A DNA stretch of 64,000 nt from Bacteroidota bacterium (GCA_009773515.1 WSXX01000001.1:1-64000), one strand, 5' to 3'. Shown: positions 33,814-43,305, counted from the first letter of the stretch. The notes: generated by a model from the sequence alone, not told the origin. Program-made: numbers and translations.

Positions 33814-34384
33814 CGGACAGGAATTTATGGCACTTGGGATCATTGATAATTCTCTTTTTTAATTCCTCTTTGCAGAGGTATTTGCGTGTTTTCGCGTACT
33901 TTTCTGTTTTGTAACCCATTTCTACTGCAATTTCTTTCAGTGATTGTTTTTTCATGAACAAGAGCAACACCTTTTGACAATCCTCACCCAGGGTAAGGAA
34001 ATGCTGCTGGTAAAGCCTGTATTTTTCCATTTCTTCTTCCTGAAACTGATCTACTTTATCGGGTAAATCAACAAAGGATTCTACATCGCTAAACTCACGT
34101 GCATATTGTTTGCGCTTGCTTAGTTTCTGAAGCCATATATTTCTGCATACAGAATATATGTAAGTACGGAAAGAACAGGTCAGATCTAAGTCATGGTCCC
34201 TGATTTTTTTAAAAACAACAATCAGTCCATCCTGAAATACATCTTCAGCGTCTTCATCATTTCCACTATTCTTTACTACCAGGTAACGTATCATCGGAAA
34301 CATCTCCTGATACATATACTTGATGATGTAATCACTACGTAAGCGCAGGCCTTCTATGATTGCTTCATCAGAGTAGTGGATCAT
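33803..34384 (-). CDS. ECF-type RNA polymerase sigma factor
   Basis: The 193-residue protein has sigma region 2 (YLVVKNSGNDEDAEDVFQDG, then a -10-binding helix FRTYIYSVCRNIWLQKL) and region 4 with a helix-turn-helix (LLLFMKKQSLKEIAVEMGYK, KTRKYLCKEELKKRI). No region 3 or 1.1 is present, so it is an extracytoplasmic-function sigma factor. It is followed at once by a membrane TPR gene that probably controls it. The target promoters are unknown; the divergent genes at 35078 and 36591 are the obvious candidates to test. Confidence 0.9.
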   Translation of the reverse strand: MIHYSDEAIIEGLRLRSDYIIKYMYQEMFPMIRYLVVKNSGNDEDAEDVFQDGLIVVFKKIRDHDLDLTCSFRTYIYSVCRNIWLQKLSKRKQYAREFSDVESFVDLPDKVDQFQEEEMEKYRLYQQHFLTLGEDCQKVLLLFMKKQSLKEIAVEMGYKTEKYAKTRKYLCKEELKKRIINDPKCHKFLSDDK

Positions 34385-34468
34385 GATTCTGTAACTTTAT
34401 CCGGATTTAACAAAAAGGTAATACTATTTCATCACTTTTTTTGAAAAAAGAGTTATCAACAATCCTCA

Positions 34469-34476
34469 TATCTTTG
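34469..34476 (+). promoter_or_regulatory. Isolated TAnnTTTG element in the long spacer
   Basis: TATCTTTG is a consensus match but lies about 600 bp upstream of the next plus-strand gene (35078). It may serve a long leader or an undetected RNA, or be a chance match. Confidence 0.25.
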
Positions 34477-34663
34477 TTAATTTGCTGCATTTGAACATTT
34501 TAGATCATTTTTTAAAACAAAACCAACAGTTTTTCTGTCAGATGAAATTAAAGAACAATACAAACCGGATGTTTATACTCTTTAACCTATAATAATATCC
34601 TTTCCGGTTGAAAGTAATCCGGCTTGCTTAATCATTTCCCAAAAATACGGCATTTTAGGTCTG

Positions 34664-34695
34664 TAAAAAATAAAAAAAATAAAAAAAATAAAAAC
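34664..34695. repeat. Phased A tracts
   Basis: T residues at 34664, 34671, 34680 and 34689 separate A runs of 6-8 bases, so tracts recur every 7-9 bp. Such phasing tends to bend DNA. Confidence 0.55.
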
Positions 34696-35077
34696 TAAAT
34701 TACATTTTTCTTAAAGTCTAAATGATTGTTTTACAGTTATTTATAAAATTGTTAAAAAATAAGTGATAAATTTTATACATAATCGGTATTACCTTTTTAA
34801 AGTTTACGGATAAAGTGTTGAATAAGTGTCTCTTAATTCTAATGCCAATGTTTTGGCATTGCAGTCGGGAGCAAGAAGTTGATTGACACAGGATTATTAT
34901 TCTTTTGAAGAAAACTGAATGTTTCTTTACCAACTGTTCTGATAATTGAATTCATCGGACAAATTAAGAAAAGAAGAAGGAACCGGCTGATCAGCGACAA
35001 TTTTGTTTAAAAAATTAAGGTACTAAAAACATAACCACAAACAAACCCGATTATTAACAACAAAACCCCGTGAAAAA

Positions 35078-36295
35078 ATGAAAAAAACATTTACAGTATT
35101 TACAGCAGTATTGTCAGTAATTCTGCTAATTACCGTTCAGGCATTTCCTCAGGCAGATGTTACCGGTTCGGTTTATTATCATCTGAAACCAAACAGGCCA
35201 GTGCCTTTAGCTGAGGTTCAACTTATTGATGTTGATGGAATTGTTGTGGCCAATGCCATAACTGAACTCAATGGAAGTTATCTCTTTCCCAGTGTTCCCT
35301 TCGGAACATACACCTTGCAAGTTACTACAGAGATATCAGCCGGTGGTGTTACCATGGGCGACGCTTTTCTGATGTTCATGCATTTATTAGGAATTTACCC
35401 TTTTAATCCTATTCAGCAGCTTGCCGCTGACGTTGATGGTGACGGATCTGTTACCTGGAACGATTACTGGACAGTTGTATTGGGATGGTTTATTCAGGGA
35501 TATCCCTTCCCGGTTGGACCATGGGTGTTTCAGGATGTTACTTTTGACCATACCGGAGCTAAATCAAATGTACCTACTCTCGGCGGATCAAGCGCCGGAG
35601 ATGTAAACGGAACCTTTGTGCCTACCACCCGCGATTTTGCCGCAATTGAAGTTGGATACGAGGAATTGTCCATCAGCAGTGAATTTGATGTTAATATAAA
35701 AGCAAATGACCTTACTGAAGCCGCTGCCATGGGCATGGTAATCAGGTACCCTGAAAACCTTGTCAGTATTTCTGACATCAGCAGCCCACTGGGTGAGCTT
35801 AACATGTCGGTTAGCAATGGTGAAATCCGCATCAACTGGATCAATCAATCAGGCATTTCATCAGCAGTAAATCCTGAACAAGCAATTGTAACCATAAAAG
35901 CAACCACAAGCACAAGCCATAACGGTGAAGACATCAGGTTTGAACTTGACCCTGTCAGCCATTTCAGCAATGCCAGTGGCGACCAGATTGGTACTAGTTT
36001 CACACTTCCTGTATTTACATCATCAAAAAGCTATCTGAATGCCAACTTCCCCAACCCGTTTAACGGAAGTACTTCAATTGCTTATACCGTGCCTGCCGAA
36101 GGCAATGTAAGTCTTAAAATCTTCAACCAAAATGGCCAGTTGGTCAGAAACCTGATCAACGAAACTGCCAAATCAGGCTCGTATGTTTATCGCTTCAATG
36201 CCGATGGACTTGATGCCGGTGTTTATTATTATACCTTAAATATAAACGGAATCATTTCCGTAAATGAAACTAAACGAATGATCATTACACGTTAA
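35078..36295 (+). CDS. T9SS-secreted protein with dockerin-like and cohesin-like domains
   Basis: This 405-residue protein starts with a signal peptide (about 1-25). Next is a Cna-B/carboxypeptidase-regulatory-like beta domain (about 27-85), then a two-loop dockerin-like module with a calcium-type loop at 118-125 (DVDGDGSV) and helix WNDYWTVVLGWF. A cohesin-like beta-sandwich follows at about 185-310 (ELSISSEFDVNIKANDLTEA), and the type IX sorting domain at about 318-405 (NANFPNPFNGSTSIAYTVP, LDAGVYYYTLNING). It would be exported by T9SS to the cell surface or medium. A terminator separates it from the CHAT gene. Confidence 0.85.
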   Translation: MKKTFTVFTAVLSVILLITVQAFPQADVTGSVYYHLKPNRPVPLAEVQLIDVDGIVVANAITELNGSYLFPSVPFGTYTLQVTTEISAGGVTMGDAFLMFMHLLGIYPFNPIQQLAADVDGDGSVTWNDYWTVVLGWFIQGYPFPVGPWVFQDVTFDHTGAKSNVPTLGGSSAGDVNGTFVPTTRDFAAIEVGYEELSISSEFDVNIKANDLTEAAAMGMVIRYPENLVSISDISSPLGELNMSVSNGEIRINWINQSGISSAVNPEQAIVTIKATTSTSHNGEDIRFELDPVSHFSNASGDQIGTSFTLPVFTSSKSYLNANFPNPFNGSTSIAYTVPAEGNVSLKIFNQNGQLVRNLINETAKSGSYVYRFNADGLDAGVYYYTLNINGIISVNETKRMIITR

Positions 36296-36318
36296 TAATC
36301 ATGCTGGTTTTGTGGTAA

Positions 36319-36350
36319 ACAGGGGGCTGACGAGCCCCCTGTTTTATTTT
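36319..36350 (+). terminator. Terminator of the T9SS cargo gene
   Basis: AACAGGGGGCT, loop GACG, AGCCCCCTGTT followed by T-rich sequence. It is 24 bp after the stop. Confidence 0.88.
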
Positions 36351-36550
36351 ACCCACAAACCTCAGGCAAGCTACTCGACAATAATTTACGGTTCATCAAA
36401 TCAAATATATGCAAAATGCTGATCATTCAACATCTGTATAACCGAATAGATCTTAATAACAGGTGGTTGAAGTAAGAAATCAGATAAAAAAATTTAATAC
36501 AAAACATGCAAAATAATCACTGAAACTGAATAATTGTATCTGTTATTTTT

Positions 36551-36558
36551 TACATTTG
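36551..36558 (+). promoter_or_regulatory. -7 promoter element for the CHAT gene
   Basis: TACATTTG matches TAnnTTTG, 32 bp before the ATG at 36591. The frame that opens at 36534 would start upstream of transcription. Confidence 0.5.
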
Positions 36559-36590
36559 TGCCTTGGCCGGATTTTAATCCATACTCCCTC

Positions 36591-39500
36591 ATGCTATCAA
36601 ATAATTACACACTTTTATTCCTGAAATTAAAACAGGCTTTCCCCTACCTCGTTCTGGCTTTACTGGCAATCAGCTGCAACCAAAAACCCGGCAATGACAG
36701 CACTAACAATCCCAAATCAAGGATTGTTACCCGCAGTCAGACTGACCTTTCCGGACTTGCTGAACAGTTTAATCAGAGCTTTGAATACGACAGTGCCTAC
36801 AAATACCATAATCTGGCACTGAGCAATTATAAAAAAACAAACAACTGGGAAAAATACATTCTGACTCTGATCAGCATGGCTGATATTGAAAGAATGAGAA
36901 GCAATGGAAACAATGCCATGCAGCTTATTCTGACAGCAGAAAACACACTTACAGAGAAATTAAGTTCAGCAAAAAGTCTGCTGGCAACCGTAAAACACAA
37001 ACAGGGCGTGTTGCTGATGGACAAGGGGAATTACGACAGTGCACTGATGATACTGAATACCAGTATTGAAACCCGTATCCAATCAAATGGGAAGGAAGAC
37101 ACACTTCTGGCAATGACATATAACGCCACCGGCAATATTTATTTCCATACCAGAAAATACCAGCAGGCCATTTCAGCATACACAAGGGCTTACGAACTTG
37201 AACTAAAGCGTAAAAAACCCAATGATGCAGACCTGGCTATGTTTATTCAAAATACAGCCATAATTCATGCACAGCAAGGCAATTATGAAAAAGCCGGAGA
37301 AGCTTTCAACCGATCCATCGAGATCAATGAACGCATTTTAAAACCCGACGATCCTTCACTGGCTATGCCACTACTGAATATGGGCAGGTTATTAATTCTG
37401 GCCTATAAAGATAATGAAGCTCTTTCTTACTACAACCGTGCTGAAAACATTCTTACATCAAGATTAGGCAACGAGCATATCGACCTGAGCAGCCTTTACA
37501 TGAATAAAGGCCAGATATACGTTCATCTGGCAGATTACGAAAAAGCCTTGAGTTATTTCAGAAAAGCACTTTCCATTGCCGAGAAAAACTTTGATGATGG
37601 ACATCCTCTTATTCTTTCGTTGAATATGAATATTGGTTACGTGCTTGAGAAGAAAGGAGAGCTTGCCAATGCACTTCAATACTATCAGGCTAGCATACCT
37701 ACAGACGAAAATGACCCTGCCGGAATCAAAACCTACATCAACATGGCAAGTCTTTACACCGCCATGGAAGAACCCGAAAAAGCAGCTGCACTTTATAAAA
37801 AATCTATAGCACTGGCCGACAGGCTGCTTGGCACCGATCATCCTGAAACCGCTTTGCTTTATACCCGTTACGGCTACTTTCAGCTGAGCAGCAATTTAGG
37901 TGACCTGGGGTACCAAATGTTTGTCAGCGCTTTGGAGAGTTCTATTGCAAATTACGGAACAGAAAGCAGAGAAGTATCCAATAACTATGTACATCTGGGA
38001 TACTATTATATGGCTTCGCCTGATCCGCAAAAAGCACTGATCAACTATCAAAAAGCAATCAATGCGCTTATAAGCAACTATCAATCAGCAGATATCACAA
38101 CAAACCCCGGCGAAAAAGATCTTATTCCTGACCGATATCTGATAAATGCACTGAACGGAAAAGCAAATGCCTTATTTATTCTGGCAAAAGCAAACGGCGA
38201 CATTCCATCACTTAAACACAGTCTTGAGACCTATAAACTCTCTGTAAAAGTTGTTGAAAAGCTGCGTTCTTTATATCAGAATGAGGAGAGTAAGTTACTT
38301 ATATCAGAAGATGAGCGAAACACGTACCTGGATGCTGTAAAAGTTGGCACTCAACTATATAAACTTACAGGTGATTCTTTTTATGCTGAAGAGGCGTTCA
38401 GGTATGCCGACAAAGGAAAATCTGCGGTTTTGCTGGCCTCGATGATGGATGTTGAAGCAAGGCAATTCGGAAAGATTCCTCAAAACATTCTAAAACTTGA
38501 AAACAAACTCAAGCTTGATCTGAGTTCGTATGCAAGATACATTTATGAAGAGCAGCTCAAGCCGGAACCTTCTGTTGAAAGAATCAGGTTATGGGAGTCA
38601 CTGGCCTTTGATCTTGAAGGCAGATACGACAGTCTCATAAAAGTTCTTGAAAGTGTATATCCTGAATATTACAGTTTGAAATATAAAGAGCCGGTGCTGG
38701 ACATCGAAAACATAAAAAAGAATCTTGAACCGGGCAGATCATTGATTGAATATGCGGTTACTGATACTTTGTTATACATCTTTGTCCTTAATCAGGAAAA
38801 GTTTGAAGTAATTGAACACAAAATCCGTGATGATTTCAGAGATAATATAAGGGTACTGACCTCTTCAACCACAACAACGGATTTTATGAGCATCCGCAAA
38901 TCAGATTATCTGCAATATGTAAATGCTGCTCATTCTTTGTATATCGACCTGCTAAAACCGGTTAAAAACATTATTGATGACAAAAAGCTAATCATAATTC
39001 CTGATGCTGAGATCGGTTACATTTCGTTCGATATGCTGCTAAATTCCCCGGCAGATACAACAACTATGAATTTCAGAAATCTCCCCTTTCTTATATATGA
39101 TCACATCATAAGTTACAGCGCATCTGCCGCACTGCAATACTCCGACCTTCAAAAAACCAAACGAAGACCGGTAAAAAATTTACTGGCAATGGCTCCATCT
39201 TATCAGAATCTCACAAACCTTGAAGAAGATGGTTTTGTTGACGAAACCGGAAATACAGTTTATCTGCTTCCAATACCCGGAGTTGAAGATGAAATCCGTG
39301 AAATAAGAAAAGTACTCTCAGGAAGATCTCTCAAAGGCGAAATGGCTACTGAGCGCTCTTTTAAAAAGATTGCTTCAGAATACAACATACTTCACTTTGC
39401 CATGCACACCCTGATCAATAATGAAAAACCTATGCTTTCGAAGCTGGTATTTTATCAGGATGCTGATTCAACAGAAGATGGCATGCTAAACACCTATGAA

Positions 39501-39974
39501 CTATTTGGCATGGAACTGAATGCCGGGCTCGCTGTACTTAGCGCCTGCAATACTGGCACAGGGAAACTGCTTAAAGGTGAAGGCATTATGAATCTGGCCC
39601 GTGGCTTCGTCTACGCAGGAGTTCCAAGTATTGTAATGACAATGTGGTCGGTCGAAGATCAATCGAGCGCCCAGATTGTAAATAGCTTTTATCAATACCT
39701 TGACAAAGGCATGCCAAAAGACGAAGCGTTGCGACAAGCTAAGCTCGATATGCTGGCCGAAGGAAATATGCTGAGATCACACCCATATTACTGGGCTGCT
39801 TACGTTACCATTGGCGACTACAGCCCGATGAAACTGATTAAACCTTTGTGGCTCAATATATTCTTCATTGCAATTGCACTGGTTTCAATTGTTTCTGTTA
39901 TTTCTGTTTTTGTCAGGAAAAGAACCCACTCTTCAACTGTGAACACACACACTTTGCCTCCCTCTGCTGATTAA
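36591..39974 (+). CDS. TPR-CHAT protease-like membrane protein
   Basis: This is a large protein of 1127 residues. The N-terminus (FPYLVLALLAISC) is a lipobox-like signal. Some ten TPR units follow to about residue 510 (such as QAISAYTRAYELELKRK and KALSYFRKALSIAEKNF), then a helical linker, and a CHAT domain at about 780-1080. The CHAT catalytic dyad is visible: His939 in HFAMHT and Cys986 in VLSACNTGTG. CHAT is a caspase-like cysteine protease fold. After it comes a membrane helix at about 1087-1109 and a short basic tail. The start at 36591 fits the promoter. mutS2 follows after 27 bp. Confidence 0.88.
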   Translation: MLSNNYTLLFLKLKQAFPYLVLALLAISCNQKPGNDSTNNPKSRIVTRSQTDLSGLAEQFNQSFEYDSAYKYHNLALSNYKKTNNWEKYILTLISMADIERMRSNGNNAMQLILTAENTLTEKLSSAKSLLATVKHKQGVLLMDKGNYDSALMILNTSIETRIQSNGKEDTLLAMTYNATGNIYFHTRKYQQAISAYTRAYELELKRKKPNDADLAMFIQNTAIIHAQQGNYEKAGEAFNRSIEINERILKPDDPSLAMPLLNMGRLLILAYKDNEALSYYNRAENILTSRLGNEHIDLSSLYMNKGQIYVHLADYEKALSYFRKALSIAEKNFDDGHPLILSLNMNIGYVLEKKGELANALQYYQASIPTDENDPAGIKTYINMASLYTAMEEPEKAAALYKKSIALADRLLGTDHPETALLYTRYGYFQLSSNLGDLGYQMFVSALESSIANYGTESREVSNNYVHLGYYYMASPDPQKALINYQKAINALISNYQSADITTNPGEKDLIPDRYLINALNGKANALFILAKANGDIPSLKHSLETYKLSVKVVEKLRSLYQNEESKLLISEDERNTYLDAVKVGTQLYKLTGDSFYAEEAFRYADKGKSAVLLASMMDVEARQFGKIPQNILKLENKLKLDLSSYARYIYEEQLKPEPSVERIRLWESLAFDLEGRYDSLIKVLESVYPEYYSLKYKEPVLDIENIKKNLEPGRSLIEYAVTDTLLYIFVLNQEKFEVIEHKIRDDFRDNIRVLTSSTTTTDFMSIRKSDYLQYVNAAHSLYIDLLKPVKNIIDDKKLIIIPDAEIGYISFDMLLNSPADTTTMNFRNLPFLIYDHIISYSASAALQYSDLQKTKRRPVKNLLAMAPSYQNLTNLEEDGFVDETGNTVYLLPIPGVEDEIREIRKVLSGRSLKGEMATERSFKKIASEYNILHFAMHTLINNEKPMLSKLVFYQDADSTEDGMLNTYELFGMELNAGLAVLSACNTGTGKLLKGEGIMNLARGFVYAGVPSIVMTMWSVEDQSSAQIVNSFYQYLDKGMPKDEALRQAKLDMLAEGNMLRSHPYYWAAYVTIGDYSPMKLIKPLWLNIFFIAIALVSIVSVISVFVRKRTHSSTVNTHTLPPSAD

Positions 39975-40001
39975 TGCCTATTTTTACCGAAAATTAAAGA
40001 A

Positions 40002-42437
40002 GTGATTTACCCCGATAGCTTTGAGAATAAAACCGGATTTGATCAAATCCGACAGATGCTTCAACGACATTGTCTGAGCAGCCGCGGAGCTGAACTGGCC
40101 AGGCAGACTGAATTTACTGACAACTTCGATAGAATCAGCGAATTGATTGGCTCTGCCGATGAAATGCTATACTTACTCCGGTTCGTTGGGAACTTTCCCG
40201 CTCAGGATTATTACGATCTTACTGAAGAATTGCTTCGCATCAGACTGCCGGGTACTTTTACCGAACCTGAAGCCATGTCGGAACTCAGGCTCTCCCTCAT
40301 TGCGATAACCGGAATAATTCAATATCTGCAAAAACTCGATCAGGAGCGTTATCCCTATCTTCACAGAATGGCTTTATCCGAAATTCCCGATCAGTCAATC
40401 ATCAGGCAAATTGATCAGATACTGGACGATAAATCTGAAATCCGGGACAAAGCCAGCGAAAAGCTTTTCAGCATTCGTAAGGAAATTGGTAGCCGCGTAT
40501 CAGGCGTTGACCGGCGAATAAATCAGATTATGTCTGCAGCCAGACGCGAAGGTATTGCTCAGGAAGATGCAGGTCTTACAATTCGAAACGGACGTTTGGT
40601 AATACCATTGCCTGCTTCCAACAAACGCAAACTGGCAGGATATGTACATGACACTTCTGCAACCGGTCACACCGTTTATATTGAACCTGCTGAGGTTTTT
40701 GAAATCAACAATGAAATTCAGAACCTCAGGGTTGAAGAAAGGCAGGAAATTACCCGTATTCTAATTGACTTCTCAGGTTTTCTGCGACCATTTATCCCGG
40801 ATTTACTGAATTATTATGAATTTCTCGGAAAAATAGATTTTGTACGGGCAAAAGCATTGCTGGCTATTGATATGGGTGCTGTGAAACCTGCACTCGGCAT
40901 TGAACCGGTAATAAACTGGCGAAAAGCAGTACATCCTTTGCTGATGCTTGCACTCAGGCAACAAGGCCGCAAAATTGTTGATCAGGACATCTCACTCAAC
41001 CAGCAAGAGCGGATAATGGTTATCAGTGGACCGAATGCAGGAGGTAAATCAGTATGCCTGAAAACCACTGCACTGCTGCAATATATGCTTCAATGCGGGT
41101 TGCTGATCCCGGTAAGCGAGGACTCCGGGGCAGGCATATTCAGTAAAATATTTCTCGAGATAGGTGATGAGCAATCCCTCGAAAATGATTTGAGTACATA
41201 CAGTTCGCACCTTATTCATATCAGGCATTTTATTGAACATGCTGATAATAATTCTCTTATCCTTATTGATGAATTTGGGGCAGGTACAGAACCTCAGCTG
41301 GGAGGTGCAATGGCAGAAGCAAGCCTCGAGAAACTGAATGAAAAAGGATGTTTTGGAATTATTACTACCCATTATACCAACCTAAAGCTGATGGCCGATA
41401 AGTTTACCGGAATTTTCAATGCTGCCATGCTTTATGACACTCTGGCGATGCAGCCACTGTTCAAACTGAGCCCTGGCAAACCGGGAAGCTCGTTTGCATT
41501 TGAAATTGCACGAAAAATTGGTTTCCCGGAACAGGTGCTTGCCATTGCTACTTCAAAAATCAGCCAGACACAGCTCGACTTTGAAAAGCAACTCGCTCAG
41601 CTTGAAGTAGATAAAAAGTATATAGATCAAAAGAAAACCGATCTGAAAGTTGCCGATGAAACTCTGGCAGCATTGGTAAGTCGTTACGAAACCTTGCTCA
41701 GCAATCTTGAAAACCGAAAGCAGGAAATGCTCCGTGATGCAAAACAAAAAGCTCAGCAATTGCTCGATAAATCAAATAAACTTATAGAAAATACCATAAG
41801 GGAAATACAGGAAAGCAAAGCTGATAAAGCAGTAGCCCGTGAACTTCGCGAAAATCTTGCGAAAGCAAAAGATGCTCTTCTCTCTGAAGAAAAAGAAGAA
41901 AACACTCCTGAAACCTTTATGGATAAACCTCAAAAAAAGACAGCCGATGAAAAAGCTTCAGGTCCTCTTAAAATCGGAAGTCTGGTAAAAATTGAAGGGC
42001 AGGACTCCATCGGAAAGATTGATGAAATAAAAGGGAAACAAGTCATGGTTTTGTTTGGTTCAGTCAAACTGCGAACAACCATCGACAAGCTGATTCAGGC
42101 AACTTATGCAGAAATAAGGGTTTGGGAAGCCAATCAGAAGTTCAGCAGGCCATCAGCCAGTGTTATTCATCAGTTGAATGACAAAATGGCTGACTTCAAA
42201 ATGTCGATCGACATACGTGGCAAAAAGGCAGAAGAAGCACAGGAAGCCATTGCACGTTACATTGATCAGGCCATTTTACTCAGGGTAAATGAAGTGCGCA
42301 TTCTTCATGGGAAAGGCGACGGGGTATTACGCAACATTCTGCAATCATACCTGCGCGATACACCCGAAGTTGTGCGCTACGAAGATGAGAGCATTGAACG
42401 TGGCGGGCATGGAGTGACGCTGGTTTATTTCAGGTAG
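40002..42437 (+). CDS. mutS2: MutS2 family ATPase/endonuclease
   Basis: MutS2 binds branched DNA and, in recent work on other bacteria, collided ribosomes. The 811 residues show no mismatch-recognition domain, a lever/clamp region, Walker A GPNAGGKS at 343-350, the ABC signature region LSTYSSHL, a Walker B LILIDEFGAGTEP, a long coiled coil (about 510-630), and a C-terminal Smr domain (from about 735) with DIRGKKAEEA and RILHGKGDGVLR. The start is a GTG at 40002, 27 bp after the CHAT gene; no separate promoter is visible, so readthrough from that gene is likely. Confidence 0.95.
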   Translation: MIYPDSFENKTGFDQIRQMLQRHCLSSRGAELARQTEFTDNFDRISELIGSADEMLYLLRFVGNFPAQDYYDLTEELLRIRLPGTFTEPEAMSELRLSLIAITGIIQYLQKLDQERYPYLHRMALSEIPDQSIIRQIDQILDDKSEIRDKASEKLFSIRKEIGSRVSGVDRRINQIMSAARREGIAQEDAGLTIRNGRLVIPLPASNKRKLAGYVHDTSATGHTVYIEPAEVFEINNEIQNLRVEERQEITRILIDFSGFLRPFIPDLLNYYEFLGKIDFVRAKALLAIDMGAVKPALGIEPVINWRKAVHPLLMLALRQQGRKIVDQDISLNQQERIMVISGPNAGGKSVCLKTTALLQYMLQCGLLIPVSEDSGAGIFSKIFLEIGDEQSLENDLSTYSSHLIHIRHFIEHADNNSLILIDEFGAGTEPQLGGAMAEASLEKLNEKGCFGIITTHYTNLKLMADKFTGIFNAAMLYDTLAMQPLFKLSPGKPGSSFAFEIARKIGFPEQVLAIATSKISQTQLDFEKQLAQLEVDKKYIDQKKTDLKVADETLAALVSRYETLLSNLENRKQEMLRDAKQKAQQLLDKSNKLIENTIREIQESKADKAVARELRENLAKAKDALLSEEKEENTPETFMDKPQKKTADEKASGPLKIGSLVKIEGQDSIGKIDEIKGKQVMVLFGSVKLRTTIDKLIQATYAEIRVWEANQKFSRPSASVIHQLNDKMADFKMSIDIRGKKAEEAQEAIARYIDQAILLRVNEVRILHGKGDGVLRNILQSYLRDTPEVVRYEDESIERGGHGVTLVYFR

Positions 42438-42902
42438 CCTTTTTAGATACATAAACTAATGTCGTTTAGTTAAGACCTCTGATGGAACACAAGATGAAAA
42501 AGTATCTTTCGTTCCGATAGCTATCGGAACCGCTACCAATGACAGATTGTTCGTCCGATCCTTCGACTCCGCTCAGGAGGACTTCGTATTCAATTGATAA
42601 TGAATTTATTAAAGTGGAACAACGCTGTTAAATCACCTATGTCACACTGAGCGGTCGAAGTGTTTAAACGCTTTATTTAACTGTCATCTCCGCATTATGC
42701 TCAAATTATTTTTTGAGTTCCAACTCAGGATGACAGTCAGTCTGAGTCCAGCACATGCGGGAAAGACAACTTTTCTTACTAGACGACATTGATACATAAT
42801 CTGAATGTAAATTCTGAGTAATAATTTTTTCCTGTATGTCGCTTATACTCCGGCATGGCATACTTGTTGATATGCAGAAAACTGAATATAAAAACACCAA
42901 AA
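42438..42902. other. Intergenic region rich in repeats
   Basis: This 465-bp spacer after mutS2 is filled largely by dispersed repeat B (copy 3) and a second small inverted pair (CTGTCATCTC near 42680 and GGATGACAG near 42728). No TAnnTTTG element was found ahead of the DUF6132 gene. Confidence 0.5.
42512..42735. repeat. Dispersed repeat B, copy 3 (inverted)
   Basis: It holds the palindrome TTCCGATAGCTATCGGAA (42512-42529), a 28-bp block (42533-42560) that is the exact complement of 8783-8810, CTTCGACTCCGCTCAGGA, and a TGTCACACTGAGCGG arm near 42640. The order is reversed relative to copy 2. Confidence 0.75.
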
Positions 42903-43172
42903 ATGTCAGCAACAAACCAAAGCAATGACTTACAATCAAGAATAAAAACCTGGTTAACCTCCCGGAACACATTGAAAAATCTTGCCGGGCTTCTGGTTGG
43001 CATAATCGGAGGCTATCTTTATTACCGCCTGGTGGGATGTAATTCAGGTGGTTGTGCCATTACTTCAAATCCATATATGAGTGTATTGTGGGGCGGTTTG
43101 ATGGGATATCTTCTGGCAGATATAATTAAACTTAAGGAGAAGAAATCTCTTTCAGAAAGTGAAGAAAAGTAA
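42903..43172 (+). CDS. DUF6132 family membrane protein
   Basis: This 89-residue protein has two hydrophobic helices (about 27-43 and 58-75) joined by the family-defining GCNSGGCAITSNPYMS loop with two Cys. The second helix reads VLWGGLMGYLLADI. The role is unknown; the paired Cys could bind metal or form a disulfide outside the membrane. The ATG at 42903 is chosen over one at 42855, whose extra residues lack similarity. It converges with the YjbR-like gene, and repeat A copy 2 lies between them. Confidence 0.8.
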   Translation: MSATNQSNDLQSRIKTWLTSRNTLKNLAGLLVGIIGGYLYYRLVGCNSGGCAITSNPYMSVLWGGLMGYLLADIIKLKEKKSLSESEEK

Positions 43173-43185
43173 AACCTGAAATCTG

Positions 43186-43259
43186 CAAGTCCGGGTTTGC
43201 TATTTGAACACTATCATTTTACAAAAACAAGGTAGTATCAAGTCAAGCCCTGACTTTTA
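43186..43259. repeat. Dispersed repeat A, copy 2
   Basis: The right part TATCAAGTCAAGCCCTGACTTTTA without gaps (43236-43259, read in two halves TATCAAGTCAAG and CCCTGACTTTTA) is the exact complement of 24877-24900. The left part AAGTCCGGGTTTGCTATTTG (43187-43206) is a diverged opposite arm. It sits between two converging genes. Confidence 0.72.
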
Positions 43260-43305
43260 TCAAATTATTAACATGCTTGCGGATTTAAAGTAAAAAGCCA
43301 ATTGC

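Larger units (their letters stand above)
34385..35077. other. Long AT-rich spacer between sigma operon and T9SS gene
   Basis: This 693-bp non-coding region separates divergent genes. It contains an isolated TATCTTTG (34469-34476, plus strand), phased A tracts at 34664-34695 and poly-T/A stretches. No TAnnTTTG element lies within 100 bp of the gene at 35078, so that gene may use another sigma factor or a long leader. No tRNA-like fold or convincing small ORF was found. Confidence 0.5.

Noticed and set aside
36534-36590. Longer start for the CHAT protein
   Set aside because: It would place the start codon before the -7 element and bury the lipobox signal further inside the protein.
36591-39974. 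Type III-E CRISPR-associated TPR-CHAT protease
   Set aside because: There is no cas gene or repeat array in the window, and the protein has membrane signals at both ends.
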